Part shown: one piece after another, positions 21,097 to 29,624 of the stretch
Position numbering within the stretch: position 1 is the first letter of the stretch
How the letters are laid out: every line of letters begins with the position of its first letter
Assembly (NCBI RefSeq): GCF_009727155.1
Contig: NZ_WNWM01000002.1
Coordinates: forward strand, 5,642,001 to 5,706,000
From: Pseudoduganella dura
Lineage (GTDB): Bacteria; Pseudomonadota; Gammaproteobacteria; Burkholderiales; Burkholderiaceae_D
Length of the DNA: 64,000 nucleotides
Direction of reading: 5' to 3'
The notes under the pieces: generated by a model
Told to the model about the DNA's origin: nothing
What the model saw: only the letters and a program-made list of their open reading frames with translations
The model's database searches: none
Program-made: the position numbers and the translations under genes

Positions 21097-21921
21097 CTAC
21101 CTGATGTCCACGCTTTCCGGCGGCGGCTTCATGAAGCCGCCGGGTAGCAGAATCGCTTGTGCCCTGGCGGTTCTCAGAAAGCGGATGAACCGGTGTGCCA
21201 GGGGATTCTGCCTGCCGTGCAAGGTCACCACCGCGGCGTGGCCGGGAATATCGTCCTTGTATTCGTTCTCGGGGATAAGGTAATACCGGCCAACGCCTTT
21301 CATTGACGGCGCGAGAACCGTGTCATAGGACAGTATGGCCAGCTCGGCCTTGCCGGCCCTGACCGACTTGACCATCTCCTGCATGCTGTGGCTGTCGAGC
21401 AGGCGCGGCTGCAGTTTTTCCAGCAGGCCGGCGTGATGGAGCGCGGCCAGCGAGGGAGCCATGTAGGGACTGCCTCCATCGGCGACGGCCACTTTTTTCA
21501 CGGCCGGATCGGCGAGCAGCCGGAGGCCCTTCGCGACATCGAAGCGTTTGTCCATCGACCACAGCACGATGCGCCCGGCCGCATACATGGTCCAGGTATC
21601 GTAGACCATTTTTCCGTCGGCCAGCAGCTGCCCCTGCAACCGCAAATCGTCCGACATGTAGACGTCGAGCGGCTCACCCGCCGACACCTTTTCATACAGG
21701 TTGCCGCTGGTATCGAGGACAAAGCGCAGGCGGGCGCCTTTCTCCCCGGCGATAAAAGCGGACGACAGGGCGTCGACATATCCGGCAAGCTCGGACGGGG
21801 CGCCCACCACCAGCTCGGCGCAGTGCACCTTCGCGGTGGAAAATGCCATGGCCAGCAATGCCAGCGTCAGGGAAGAGAATAATTTCATCATGTTCGTGAA
21901 TCGTGTAAGCAACGGTGTCAT
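21097..21921 (-). CDS. ModA-like periplasmic substrate-binding protein, orphan
   Basis: A 274-residue (264 from ATG 21891) exported binding protein. A Sec signal (MMKLFSSLTLALLAMAFSTA) is followed by ELVVGAPSELAGYVDALSSAF, DTSGNLYEKVSAGEPLDVYMSDD, VADGGSPYMAPSLAALHHAGLLEKLQ and ELAILSYDTVL. This is the ModA/WtpA oxyanion-binding arrangement known for molybdate or tungstate. No modB, modC or modE lies near, so it must serve a transporter encoded elsewhere, or bind something else. No clear ribosome site distinguishes the two possible starts. A 22-bp perfect palindrome lies within its last codons. Confidence 0.85.
   Translation of the reverse strand: MTPLLTRFTNMMKLFSSLTLALLAMAFSTAKVHCAELVVGAPSELAGYVDALSSAFIAGEKGARLRFVLDTSGNLYEKVSAGEPLDVYMSDDLRLQGQLLADGKMVYDTWTMYAAGRIVLWSMDKRFDVAKGLRLLADPAVKKVAVADGGSPYMAPSLAALHHAGLLEKLQPRLLDSHSMQEMVKSVRAGKAELAILSYDTVLAPSMKGVGRYYLIPENEYKDDIPGHAAVVTLHGRQNPLAHRFIRFLRTARAQAILLPGGFMKPPPESVDIR
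21121..21142. repeat. 22-bp perfect palindrome at the 3' end of the modA-like gene
   Basis: GGCGGCTTCATGAAGCCGCC with one more pairing base on each side (C and G). It lies inside the coding region, about 20 bp before the stop, and encodes the segment GGFMKPP. A transcript from either strand could fold into a strong hairpin just before the convergent gene ends (21048/21097). Confidence 0.6.
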
Positions 21922-22114
21922 CGAATGATACCTTGATTGGCATCAAGGTTAATAAAAAAGCATTTCTCAGTGCCCTTGTCAGTACAGGATTCGGCAGCTT
22001 TATGACAGCGCCCATGGGCCTGAAGACATGTGCATCGATGCGAGAGCACCCGTCCTGCGCCGGCGGCGGGATTCCGACATCATGAAATTGCTATTTATTA
22101 CTTAAAATTAGATA

Positions 22115-22143
22115 TTGACAACTTCTTAAAGGTAGCTTAACTT
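22115..22143 (+). promoter_or_regulatory. Candidate sigma-70 promoter for the FxDxF PEP-CTERM gene
   Basis: A perfect -35 TTGACA (22115-22120) followed after 17 bases by TAACTT (22138-22143), in a distinctly AT-rich stretch. The start codon is at 22180. The -10 is poor, so the exact position is uncertain. Confidence 0.45.
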
Positions 22144-22179
22144 AGCGGCACGACAATTCTTGTTTAAGAAAATCAACAC

Positions 22180-22677
22180 ATGAAACTGCAATCACTGGTA
22201 CTCGCGGCCGCACTGACCGGCACCTTCGGCGGCGCTTCGGCCGCGACCATCGACATCGAACTGAAGGGCGGTCCGGTCTTCTGGACGACGCACGAGATCG
22301 GCGCTACCCATACCGCAGGCGCCTTCAGCGATACGTTCACGTTCTCGGATTACAGTGCCGCGGCCAGCTACGTAACGGGCGGCCTGGTCAACACGGCCAC
22401 CTTCGTCAGCGACATCACCTTCACGGGCGCGACGCTGAACGGCATCAACGTCTCGTACGGCAACCTGTTTGCCTGGTCGGGCGTCGGCTTTGCCGAAAAA
22501 GTGACGGGACCGTTGACGCTCACCATCGAAGGCTTCGTCAAGGCCAAGGGCAGCAACACGGCCAGCTACGGTGGCGTGTTCACCGCCATCAGCGCGGTAC
22601 CGGAGCCGTCCACGTATGGCATGCTGATCGGTGGCATGGGCGTGCTGGCGTTCGCCGCGCGTCGCCGCAAGCAGTAA
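22180..22677 (+). CDS. FxDxF-type PEP-CTERM sorting-domain protein
   Basis: Exported protein of 165 residues. A signal peptide (residues 1-21, cleavage at GASA-A) and a Gly/Ala/Thr/Ser-rich beta domain are followed by the C-terminal sorting signal: VPEPSTYGML, a hydrophobic helix (IGGMGVLAFAA) and a basic tail RRRKQ. AFSDTFTF near residue 48 is the FxDxF motif of a named PEP-CTERM subfamily. Such proteins are processed at the PEP site by exosortase and end up at the cell surface or in extracellular polysaccharide. The exosortase itself is not in the window. The gene is flanked by its own promoter region and a rho-independent terminator, so it is monocistronic. Confidence 0.9.
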   Translation: MKLQSLVLAAALTGTFGGASAATIDIELKGGPVFWTTHEIGATHTAGAFSDTFTFSDYSAAASYVTGGLVNTATFVSDITFTGATLNGINVSYGNLFAWSGVGFAEKVTGPLTLTIEGFVKAKGSNTASYGGVFTAISAVPEPSTYGMLIGGMGVLAFAARRRKQ

Positions 22678-22704
22678 GTAAGCCCGGCGGTTCGGCAGTG
22701 ATGG

Positions 22705-22725
22705 AGGCGCTTCGGCGCCTTTTTT
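22705..22725 (+). terminator. Rho-independent terminator of the PEP-CTERM gene
   Basis: The stem AGGCGC (22705-22710) pairs with GCGCCT (22715-22720) around a stable TTCG tetraloop, followed by a T-run to 22725. It lies 28 bases behind the stop codon. Confidence 0.85.
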
Positions 22726-22845
22726 GCGTCGCTCGCGACAACGGGGGCGGACGACAGGCACGCATGCCCGCGGCGGCATATCGGTGTGCAGCGTTACGGA
22801 AAGAACAGGAATGGGAACGGCAGGAGGCTGTGCGGAAGACAAAGC

Positions 22846-22879
22846 GCCCGGCCGGACCGCGCACACGGTCCGGCCGGGC
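22846..22879. repeat. 13-bp perfect inverted repeat with 8-bp loop
   Basis: The arm GCCCGGCCGGACC (22846-22858) pairs exactly with GGTCCGGCCGGGC (22867-22879). On the minus strand it is followed by a weak T-rich stretch (GCTTTGTCTT). It could end the leftward VOC transcript, whose stop is about 200 bp away, or be a structural element. Confidence 0.5.
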
Positions 22880-23076
22880 CTCGAGTCACCGTAACGGTGA
22901 ACGGGCGGGGCCTTGCATCCTTCGACGGGATGGATGTATTCTACCGCGCGGCAATAAATAATTCAATTTAGAAATTTCCTGTTCTTACTTTTATTGCCTG
23001 GGCGTCGCGCCGAAGATACGCTGCGGCGTGTCGTCATCCCGCGGCGACCGCGTCGTCGGCAACGCCCGCTGCACGG

Positions 23077-23505
23077 TCACCACGTGATGTGCACCGATGG
23101 CGCGCTGCGCTTCGATTCGCCGTGGTATACGGCCTCGATGTTGTTGCCATCCGGGTCGAGCACGAACGCGGCGTAGTACCCGGGGTGGTAGGGCCGTTCG
23201 CCGGGAGCGCCATTGTCCTTGCCGCCGTTGTTCAGTGCCGCCTTGTGGAACGCATCGACCATGTCGCGGCCGCGCGCCTGGAAGGCGAGGTGATGGCGGC
23301 CGGTCAGCTTGCCCTGGGCCGCTTCGCTGTCCCGGCTCGAGACGAACAGCTCGTCTGCCCAGAAGTAATCCCCGGCGCTGCCGCCGATCGGGATGTTGAG
23401 CACTTCGAAGATTGCGGTATAAAACTTCTGCGATGCCGGCAGATCCTGCACGACCAGCTGCAGGTGATCGATCAGACGACCGCGGTGGACTTCCTGGGCT
23501 TCCAT
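23077..23505 (-). CDS. VOC-family (glyoxalase/dioxygenase fold) protein
   Basis: A small metal-binding enzyme-fold protein of 142 residues. It shows the paired beta-alpha-beta-beta-beta modules of the vicinal oxygen chelate family: IDHLQLVVQDLPASQKFYTAIF at the start, GRHHLAFQARGRDMVDAFHKAAL in the middle and YYAAFVLDPDGNNIEAVYHG at the end. The metal-ligand candidates are His in IDHL, His in HHLAF and Glu in NIEAV. The substrate cannot be predicted; the family includes glyoxalases, dioxygenases and resistance proteins. ATG 23505 is chosen because GGAG precedes it by seven bases. An in-frame ATG at 23529 has a poorly spaced site. Confidence 0.88.
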   Translation of the reverse strand: MEAQEVHRGRLIDHLQLVVQDLPASQKFYTAIFEVLNIPIGGSAGDYFWADELFVSSRDSEAAQGKLTGRHHLAFQARGRDMVDAFHKAALNNGGKDNGAPGERPYHPGYYAAFVLDPDGNNIEAVYHGESKRSAPSVHITW

Positions 23506-23757
23506 GATGGGCTCCTCGACGGGGTTCATGAGCCTTGCAGTATCCCGGATTTTGCCACCGGCGGTCGCGCGCCGCGCCTCTTGCTGCTAACGGCAAACGA
23601 TCAATTCCCTGAGTATTCGGGCTTGCAAGGCACATGCGCGTAGGAAAATTGGCGCAAGGTCATCATCATGACTGCGGGCGGGGCGTGCTTCGCCGCTACC
23701 GCCGTCACGCATACCCCGTCACGCATACCTTTACGCAGACACCAAGGAGACCGTTTC

Positions 23758-26559
23758 ATGCCCCAGCGCCACGCCAGCCGATCCCCCGCTACCGCTTTCA
23801 CGGGGGCATCGCCCGGCCGCCTGCGCCGGGGTGCGCTGGCCGCCGCGCTCGCTGCCGGTATGGCCCAGGCGGCTGCGCAGGAGCCGGTCGCGCAGGAGCC
23901 GGTCATTTTCCAGCGCATCGGCGAGGTCGCCAGCCACCTGGCCCATCCGCCGGCCGATGCCCGGCCGATGATGCGCTGGTGGTGGTTCGGCCCCGCGGTC
24001 GAGAAAAAACAGCTGGCTTTTGAAATCGACCGGATGAAGGAAGGCGGCATCGGCGGCGTGGAAATCCAGGCCGTATACCCGATGGCGCTGGACGATCCGT
24101 CGCGCGGCGTGAAGAACCTGCCGTTCCTGTCGACGGAACACCTGGACGCGGTGCGCTTCGCCAACGAGAAAGGGCGCGAAGCAGGCCTGCGTGTCGACGT
24201 GACGCTGGGCAGCGGCTGGCCGTTCGGCGGCCCGCACATCGGCATCGCGGACGCGATCGGCAAGATGCGCGTGGTGGCGGTCGACGTGCCGGCCGGCGCG
24301 ACGGGCTATGCGGCACCGGTGGTATCGGAAGGGGAGAAGATCGAAGCGGTCTTCGTCGGCGGCGGCACGGCGAAGGAGCATGACGCCACGCGGCTGCAGC
24401 CCTTGAAAAGCGATCACGCGCAGAACGGGCGCGGCAGCCTGGCAGCGCTTGCCGCGCCGCGCGTGGTGGTGTACTACATCGCCAGCCGCTCCGGCATGCA
24501 GGTGAAGCGCCCGGCGGTGGGCGGCGAAGGTTTCGTGCTCGACCACATGAGCCGCCGCGCCATCGACAACCACCTGAAGAACGTGGGCGAGCCGCTGCTC
24601 AAGGCGTTCGGCGACAAGCCCCCGTATGCGATCTTCTCGGACAGCCTGGAAGCCTACGGCAGCGACTGGACCGACAATTTCCTGGAAGAGTTCCAGCGCC
24701 GCCGCGGCTACGACCTGCGGCCGTACCTGCCGGTGGTTTTCAGCGGCCAGGGCGCCAACGCGCCGGCCCTGCGGCACGACTGGGCGCTGACCCAGACCGA
24801 GCTTGTTGAAGACAATTACCTGAAGCCCGTCACGGCCTGGGCGCGCCGGCACGGTACGCGGTTCCGCTCGCAGACCTATGGCGAACCGCCGGCATCGCTG
24901 TCGAGCTTCCGCCACCTCGACCTGATGGAAGGCGAGGGCGCCCAGTACCGGCAATTCTCGTTTACCCGGCTGGCCTCGTCGGCCGCGCACCTGTATGGCC
25001 GGCCGGTGGTGTCGGCCGAAACGTGGACCTGGCTGCGCTCCCCGGCGCATACGGCCAGCCCGCTGGACATGAAGGCCGAGGCCGACCGCATGTTCGTGCA
25101 GGGCGTCACGCAGATCATCGGCCATGGCTGGCCGTACACGCCGCCGGACGCGCCGGAACCGGGCTACCAGCTGTACGCGGCGGCGGTGTTCAACCACCAC
25201 CAGCCATGGTACATGGTGATGCCGGAAGTGAGCGGCTACCTCACGCGCGTCAGCTACCTGCTGCGCCAGGGCGAACCGGCCAACCAGGTCGCCGTGCTGC
25301 TGCCGAACGACGATGTCTACGCGGTCAACCGGCCCGGCAAGACGTCGCTGTCGGCGGAGCTGCCGCATTTCATCACGCCCGAGCTGGTGCAGCAGATCAT
25401 GGACAGCGGCCACAACCTCGACTACATCGATCCGGAAGCGGTACTGCGCGTGGGCCTGGCGCGGTATCCGGTGCTGGTGATGCCGAACGTGACGCGCCTC
25501 GCGCCGGAAGTGCTGGCGAAGCTGGAGGCATACGTCGAAGGGGGCGGGCGCATCATCACGATCGGCGCCACGCCGTCGCTGGCGCCAGGCTTCAAGGACG
25601 CGCAGCGCATCACCGCCGAAGTGAAGCGTGCCGCCGCCGCGCTGTTGGCCCGCGGCCGCAACGTGACCGGCGTCGGGACGGACACGGAGCTCGGCCGCGC
25701 CTTGCAGGCCGTGCTGCCCGGCGACGTGCGCCTTTCCGCGGCGCAGAACCGCGTCAGCTTCGTGCGGCGCAAGCTGGCCGATGCCGACATTTACTTCATC
25801 GCCAACACCAGCAACGAACCGGTATCCGCCAGCGCGACGTTCCGCCAGCCGCGGCGCCATGCGGCGCTGCTCGATCCCGATACCGGCAAGCTGGCGCAAT
25901 CGCCGCTGGCGCCCGAGCTCAGGCTGGCGCCGTATGAATCGGTGGTGGTCGTGATGAGCGATGCGCCGCTGCAGGCCGCCGCGCCGGCCGCGAACACGGG
26001 GGAAGCGAGCGTGCTGGCCGACCTGTCGTCCGGCTGGCAGGTGCGTTTCCCCGGCGGGGCACCGGTCGCCATGGACAGGCTGGCCTCGTGGACCGACAGC
26101 GCGGCAACCCGGTACTTCTCGGGGCAGGCCACCTACGGCAAGCAGGTCACCGTCACGGCGGACCAGCTGCGGGGCCGGCGCGTGTCGCTCGATTTCGGTA
26201 CCGGCACGCCGTTGCCGGACAGCGGCGTGCACGCCCACCACTCGGGCATGCGCGCGATGTACGAGCCGGCGCTGCGCGATGCCGCGATCGTGACCGTGAA
26301 CGGCCGGCGCGCCGGCACGTTGTGGCATCCGCCGTACCGCCTCGATGTCACGCCGTTCCTGAAGCCCGGCGCCAACCAGGTCGAGGTCAGGGTGGCGAAC
26401 CTGGGCGTGAACACGCTGGCCGGCCGGGAACTGCCGGACTTCAAGCTGCTGCGGCTGCGCTACGGCAACCGCTTCGAGCTGCAGGATACCGCGAAGATCG
26501 CGCCGCAGCCGGCCGGCCTGCTGGGGCCCGTGACGCTGGTGGGGGAAGTGCTGGAATGA
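23758..26559 (+). CDS. Exported glycoside hydrolase family 106 alpha-L-rhamnosidase
   Basis: A large exported hydrolase of 933 residues. The N-terminus has an Arg-rich region and hydrophobic core (RRGALAAALAAGMAQAAAQ) typical of a signal peptide. The mature protein begins with the GH106 hallmark RPMMRWWWFGPAVEKKQLAFEIDRMKEGGIGGVEIQ (shown here by its key parts RPMMRWWWFG and GGIGGVEIQ). It continues with the catalytic TIM barrel (VTLGSGWPFGGPH, IFSDSLEAYGSDWT, VSAETWTW), a Rossmann-like insert (VLVMPNVTRL) and C-terminal beta-sandwich domains that end in WHPPYRLDVTPFLKPGANQ. It should remove L-rhamnose from plant or bacterial glycans. AAGGAG precedes the chosen ATG. No rhamnose-uptake genes are adjacent. 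Confidence 0.9.
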   Translation: MPQRHASRSPATAFTGASPGRLRRGALAAALAAGMAQAAAQEPVAQEPVIFQRIGEVASHLAHPPADARPMMRWWWFGPAVEKKQLAFEIDRMKEGGIGGVEIQAVYPMALDDPSRGVKNLPFLSTEHLDAVRFANEKGREAGLRVDVTLGSGWPFGGPHIGIADAIGKMRVVAVDVPAGATGYAAPVVSEGEKIEAVFVGGGTAKEHDATRLQPLKSDHAQNGRGSLAALAAPRVVVYYIASRSGMQVKRPAVGGEGFVLDHMSRRAIDNHLKNVGEPLLKAFGDKPPYAIFSDSLEAYGSDWTDNFLEEFQRRRGYDLRPYLPVVFSGQGANAPALRHDWALTQTELVEDNYLKPVTAWARRHGTRFRSQTYGEPPASLSSFRHLDLMEGEGAQYRQFSFTRLASSAAHLYGRPVVSAETWTWLRSPAHTASPLDMKAEADRMFVQGVTQIIGHGWPYTPPDAPEPGYQLYAAAVFNHHQPWYMVMPEVSGYLTRVSYLLRQGEPANQVAVLLPNDDVYAVNRPGKTSLSAELPHFITPELVQQIMDSGHNLDYIDPEAVLRVGLARYPVLVMPNVTRLAPEVLAKLEAYVEGGGRIITIGATPSLAPGFKDAQRITAEVKRAAAALLARGRNVTGVGTDTELGRALQAVLPGDVRLSAAQNRVSFVRRKLADADIYFIANTSNEPVSASATFRQPRRHAALLDPDTGKLAQSPLAPELRLAPYESVVVVMSDAPLQAAAPAANTGEASVLADLSSGWQVRFPGGAPVAMDRLASWTDSAATRYFSGQATYGKQVTVTADQLRGRRVSLDFGTGTPLPDSGVHAHHSGMRAMYEPALRDAAIVTVNGRRAGTLWHPPYRLDVTPFLKPGANQVEVRVANLGVNTLAGRELPDFKLLRLRYGNRFELQDTAKIAPQPAGLLGPVTLVGEVLE

Positions 26560-26593
26560 GCATGCCGCGGTGAGGCCGCGCGTTCGTGCCCAT

Positions 26594-26619
26594 GAAAAAA
26601 GCCGGCACAAGGCCGGCTT
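26594..26619 (-). terminator. Rho-independent terminator of pbpG
   Basis: On the minus strand the 8-bp stem AAGCCGGC/GCCGGCTT (26599-26606 and 26612-26619) with a 5-base loop is followed by a T-run (26594-26600). It lies 21 bases behind the pbpG stop and may also serve the convergent rhamnosidase gene. Confidence 0.85.
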
Positions 26620-26639
26620 CCGGTGCGAACGGGCTACGC

Positions 26640-27563
26640 TCAGGCGTCGGCGCGGCGCCGGCGCGGCTTCTTCTTGATCACGGCCTTCTTGCGGCCGTTG
26701 TCCTTGGCGACGCGCATCTCCCGTGCCTTGGTGGCCTTGGCCCGCATGACCCTGGCCGGCATCACGCGCGGTTCGTCGTTGCCCGTCATGAGGCGGCGAA
26801 TGTTGAGCGCGTCGGCGATGCGGGCGGAGGAGCCGCTGGCGTTCAGCAGCACCATGGTCGCGTTCTTGCCGGCGGCCGTGATGCGCATGATCAGGCAGCG
26901 GCCCGCTTCCTCGGTGTAGCCGGTCTTCGACAGGCCGATATCCCAGCCCTTGGCGCCGACCAGGCGGTTGGTGTTGTGGTACTCGACCTGGCGGCCCTTG
27001 ATCTGCATGATGTCGCTCTTGTCGGTCGTCATGCTGGTGATCGTCGGATAGCGCGCGGCGGCGGTGGCCATCTTGACGAGATCCGCGGCGGTCGACATGT
27101 TGTTCGGCGACAGGCCGGTCGGCTCGTCGATGCGCGTCTGAGTCATGCCCAGCGCGCGGATCTTGGCGTTGACGGCGGCCTTGAATGCCGCCGGGCCGCC
27201 CGGATAGGTGCGGGCCAGCGAGGCGGCGGCGCGGTTATCCGACGACATCAGCGCCAGGTGCAGCACGTCGGCGCGGGACAGCGTGGTGCCGACCGGCACG
27301 CGCGAGGTGCTGTGCTTGAGCGTATCGACATCCTGCTTGTCGATACTGATCTGCTCTTCCATGTCCAGCCTGGAATCGAGCACGACCATCGCGGTCATCA
27401 GTTTGGTCAGCGATGCGATCGGCACGATGGCATCGGCGTTCTTTTCTACGAGGATTTTCCCGGTGCCGTCTTCCACGACCAGCACGGATTGCGAGCCCAG
27501 GGGCACGGCGATCGCGGCTGCGGAAAACGATACCAGCAGGGCGGCTGCGAGTTTCTTGATCAT
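26640..27563 (-). CDS. pbpG: Serine-type D-alanyl-D-alanine endopeptidase, PbpG (PBP7-like)
   Basis: Periplasmic penicillin-binding peptidase S11 of 307 residues that cuts D-Ala-mDAP cross-links in peptidoglycan. A signal peptide (MIKKLAAALLVSFSAAAIA) is followed by the catalytic tetrad Ser51-x-x-Lys54 (SLTK), the SxN motif Ser108-Asp-Asn110 and KTG at 213-215. EPTGLSPNNMSTAADL and KTGYTEEAGRCLIMR resemble E. coli PBP7 closely, and the length agrees. The last 40 residues are very basic (KKAVIKKKPRRRRADA). This tail could bind the anionic wall or membrane and is longer than in E. coli. The start at 27563 begins the signal peptide; the frame stays open upstream to 27725 but lacks signal character. 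Confidence 0.92.
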   Translation of the reverse strand: MIKKLAAALLVSFSAAAIAVPLGSQSVLVVEDGTGKILVEKNADAIVPIASLTKLMTAMVVLDSRLDMEEQISIDKQDVDTLKHSTSRVPVGTTLSRADVLHLALMSSDNRAAASLARTYPGGPAAFKAAVNAKIRALGMTQTRIDEPTGLSPNNMSTAADLVKMATAAARYPTITSMTTDKSDIMQIKGRQVEYHNTNRLVGAKGWDIGLSKTGYTEEAGRCLIMRITAAGKNATMVLLNASGSSARIADALNIRRLMTGNDEPRVMPARVMRAKATKAREMRVAKDNGRKKAVIKKKPRRRRADA

Positions 27564-27712
27564 CTTGTTGTTGGCGGGGTGGCAATGGAATGGGTGGACG
27601 TGCACCGGCACCAGTGTGTGTGCCGTGCAGCAATATTCCAGAAGGCGAAACGATAGCATGCGCTCGACGGCACAGTCCAGACTATCCCAGCCGTGCGGGA
27701 CGAATTGACGTG

Positions 27713-27736
27713 AAAAAGGGGCCAAGTGGCCCCTTT
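27713..27736. terminator. Bidirectional rho-independent terminator
   Basis: The 9-bp perfect stem AAAGGGGCC (27715-27723) / GGCCCCTTT (27728-27736) with an AAGT loop. On the minus strand it ends in TTTTT, so it terminates sbp (stop at 27794). The plus strand also ends in TTT. Confidence 0.85.
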
Positions 27737-27793
27737 GTCGGGTTACTACTGTCTATATGAACAGTACTTCTGCTGCGGCCTGGCGTCTGGCGC

Positions 27794-28843
27794 TTATTTG
27801 GCGCCGTAGATCTTGTCGAACTCGCCGCCATCGTCGAAGTGGCGTTTCTGCGCTGCGCGCCAGCCGCCGAACACGTCGTCGACGGTGAACAGCTTGATCG
27901 GCTTGAACTGCGCCGCGTATTTCTTGGCGACGGCGGCCGAGCGGGGGCGCAGGTAGTGCTTCGCGATGATTTCCTGGCCGGCTTCGGAATACAGGAAGTT
28001 CAGGTAAGCCGTGGCCTCCTTGCGCACGCCGCGCTTGTCGACCACCTTGTCGACCACCGCCACCGGCGATTCGGCCAGCACGGAGGTGGACGGATAGACG
28101 ATGTCGAAGTTGTCGCCGAATTCGCTGCGCACCAGGTTGACCTCGTTCTCGAACGTCACCAGCACGTCGCCGATCTGGCGCTGCGTGAAGGTGGTGGTGG
28201 CCGCGCGGCCGCCGCCGTCCAGCACCGGCACGTTGCGGAAGATCTTCGTCACCAGGTCGCGCGCCTGCGCGTCGTTGCCGCCGGCCTGCGTCACCGAGCC
28301 CCAGGCAGCCAGGTAGCTGTAGCGGCCGTTGCCGGAGGTTTTCGGGTTCGGAATCACCACCTTCACGCCGGGCTTGGCCAGGTCGGCCCATTCCTTGATG
28401 CCTTTCGGATTGCCCTTGCGCACCAGATAGATCAGCGTGGAATACATCGGCGCCGCGTTGTTCGGGAACCGCTTGGCCCAGTCCTTCACCACGAGTCCGC
28501 GGTCGGCCAGCATGTCGATGTCGTTGGCCTGGTTCATCGTGACGACCGACGCTTCGAGGCCGTCAGCCACCGAGCGCGCCTGTTTCGACGAACCGCCGTG
28601 CGACTGTTTGACTTCGATGCTCTTGCCGGTCTGCTGCTTGTACTGGGCTTCGAACACGGGGTTGACGTCCTTGTACAGCTCGCGCGCCACGTCGTACGAC
28701 ACGTTCAGCAGCGTGACGTCGGCCGCGTGGGCCGGCGCCATGCCCAGCGCCGAGGCGGCAACGGCGGATGCCAGCAGCAGCCTGCGGGAGCGGCTGAATG
28801 TTGCACTGAATGCTGCGCTTAATGCGGTTTTTTTATTTGCCAT
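27794..28843 (-). CDS. sbp: Sulfate/thiosulfate-binding periplasmic protein, Sbp
   Basis: Exported binding protein of 349 residues for an ABC sulfate importer. A long signal peptide (cleavage near APAHA-A at about residue 40) is followed by the family sequence LLNVSYDVARELYKDVNPVF, QSHGGSSKQARSV, MNQANDIDMLADRGLV, IPNPKTSGNGRYSYLAAWG and FENEVNLVRSEFG. These loops carry the sulfate ligands in the family. No cysT, cysW or cysA permease gene is adjacent, so it works with a transporter encoded elsewhere. The upstream region (28844-28930) is AT-rich and could hold a CysB-controlled promoter, but no clear site was recognised. Confidence 0.94.
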   Translation of the reverse strand: MANKKTALSAAFSATFSRSRRLLLASAVAASALGMAPAHAADVTLLNVSYDVARELYKDVNPVFEAQYKQQTGKSIEVKQSHGGSSKQARSVADGLEASVVTMNQANDIDMLADRGLVVKDWAKRFPNNAAPMYSTLIYLVRKGNPKGIKEWADLAKPGVKVVIPNPKTSGNGRYSYLAAWGSVTQAGGNDAQARDLVTKIFRNVPVLDGGGRAATTTFTQRQIGDVLVTFENEVNLVRSEFGDNFDIVYPSTSVLAESPVAVVDKVVDKRGVRKEATAYLNFLYSEAGQEIIAKHYLRPRSAAVAKKYAAQFKPIKLFTVDDVFGGWRAAQKRHFDDGGEFDKIYGAK

Positions 28844-29044
28844 GGTTTGCTCGTGTAAGAAACAGATATCAATAGTCCGTCAAATCCCATCGGGAGAGAA
28901 ACGATATTTTTGTAATTTGCTTAGATCCGGGCATCGCGACCGGTGCCGGCGGCTTCTTGCCGACTGGTGTATAGTCCGCCTAATCCGTCCGCCCGACCAG
29001 CCCTTTGCAATGCGCCCGCCTGCCACAAGTTGCTACGAGTTTTC

Positions 29045-29566
29045 ATGAGTTTCGAGATCCGTCCTGCCGCCCCTCCCGACGCCGCCGCCGTTTGCCAGGT
29101 GCTGCGCCGCTCGATCGCCGAATGCTGCGTGCTCGATCATCACAACGATCCCGACATCCTCGCGGCATGGCTCGGCAACAAGCATCCCGCGATGGTCAAT
29201 TCGTGGTTCGAATCATCCACCAATTACTCGCTGGTCGCCGTGCTGGGCGGTGAAGTCGTCGGCGTGGCGCTGCTGACGGGCGCGGGCAAGCTGGCGCTGT
29301 GCTACCTGCTGCCGGAAGCGCAGCGGCAGGGCGCCGGCACGGCGCTGCTGCTGGGCATGGAAGAGCGGGCGCTGGCGCTGGGCATGAAGGCGCTGTACCT
29401 GCACAGCACCGCCACCGCGGAGGGGTTTTTCGACGCGAGCGGCTACCGGCGCGACGGCAACGTGCGTTCGCCGTATGGCGTGGAGACGATCCTGTTCTGG
29501 AAGCCGCTGGTGCAGAACGCCGAGCCCGATGCGCGCAAGCGGTTCTGCAACTGCAATTCGGCCTGA
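29045..29566 (+). CDS. GNAT-family N-acetyltransferase
   Basis: Acetyl-CoA-dependent acyltransferase of 173 residues. The fold's four landmarks can be followed: MSFEIRPAAPPDAAAVCQVLRRS (strand 1-helix 1), VGVALLTGAGKLALCYLLPEAQRQGAGTALLLGMEERALALG (motif A, with the Q/RxxGxG/A pyrophosphate loop at QRQGAG), ALYLHSTATAEGFFDASGYRRDG (motif B) and a final beta strand. The C-terminus RKRFCNCNSA is outside the domain. The acceptor cannot be predicted. The gene stands alone, divergent from sbp and convergent with the phosphatase gene. Confidence 0.88.
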   Translation: MSFEIRPAAPPDAAAVCQVLRRSIAECCVLDHHNDPDILAAWLGNKHPAMVNSWFESSTNYSLVAVLGGEVVGVALLTGAGKLALCYLLPEAQRQGAGTALLLGMEERALALGMKALYLHSTATAEGFFDASGYRRDGNVRSPYGVETILFWKPLVQNAEPDARKRFCNCNSA

Positions 29567-29624
29567 AGGCCGGGGCCGGCGCCGGAACCAGGGCCCGACT
29601 ACGCCAGGCCGTGGCCGGCGGGAG

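Larger units (their letters stand above)
22678..23076. other. Intergenic region between PEP-CTERM and VOC genes
   Basis: 399 bp. It holds the terminator at 22705-22725 and a long perfect inverted repeat at 22846-22879. I see no supported gene in it. The part at 22950-22995 is AT-rich. Confidence 0.5.

Noticed and set aside
22146..22161. Sigma-54-like CGGCACG-N4-TTCT before the FxDxF PEP-CTERM gene
   Set aside because: The essential -12 GC doublet is CT, and the start codon would follow after only about 8 nt, too short for a leader with a ribosome site.
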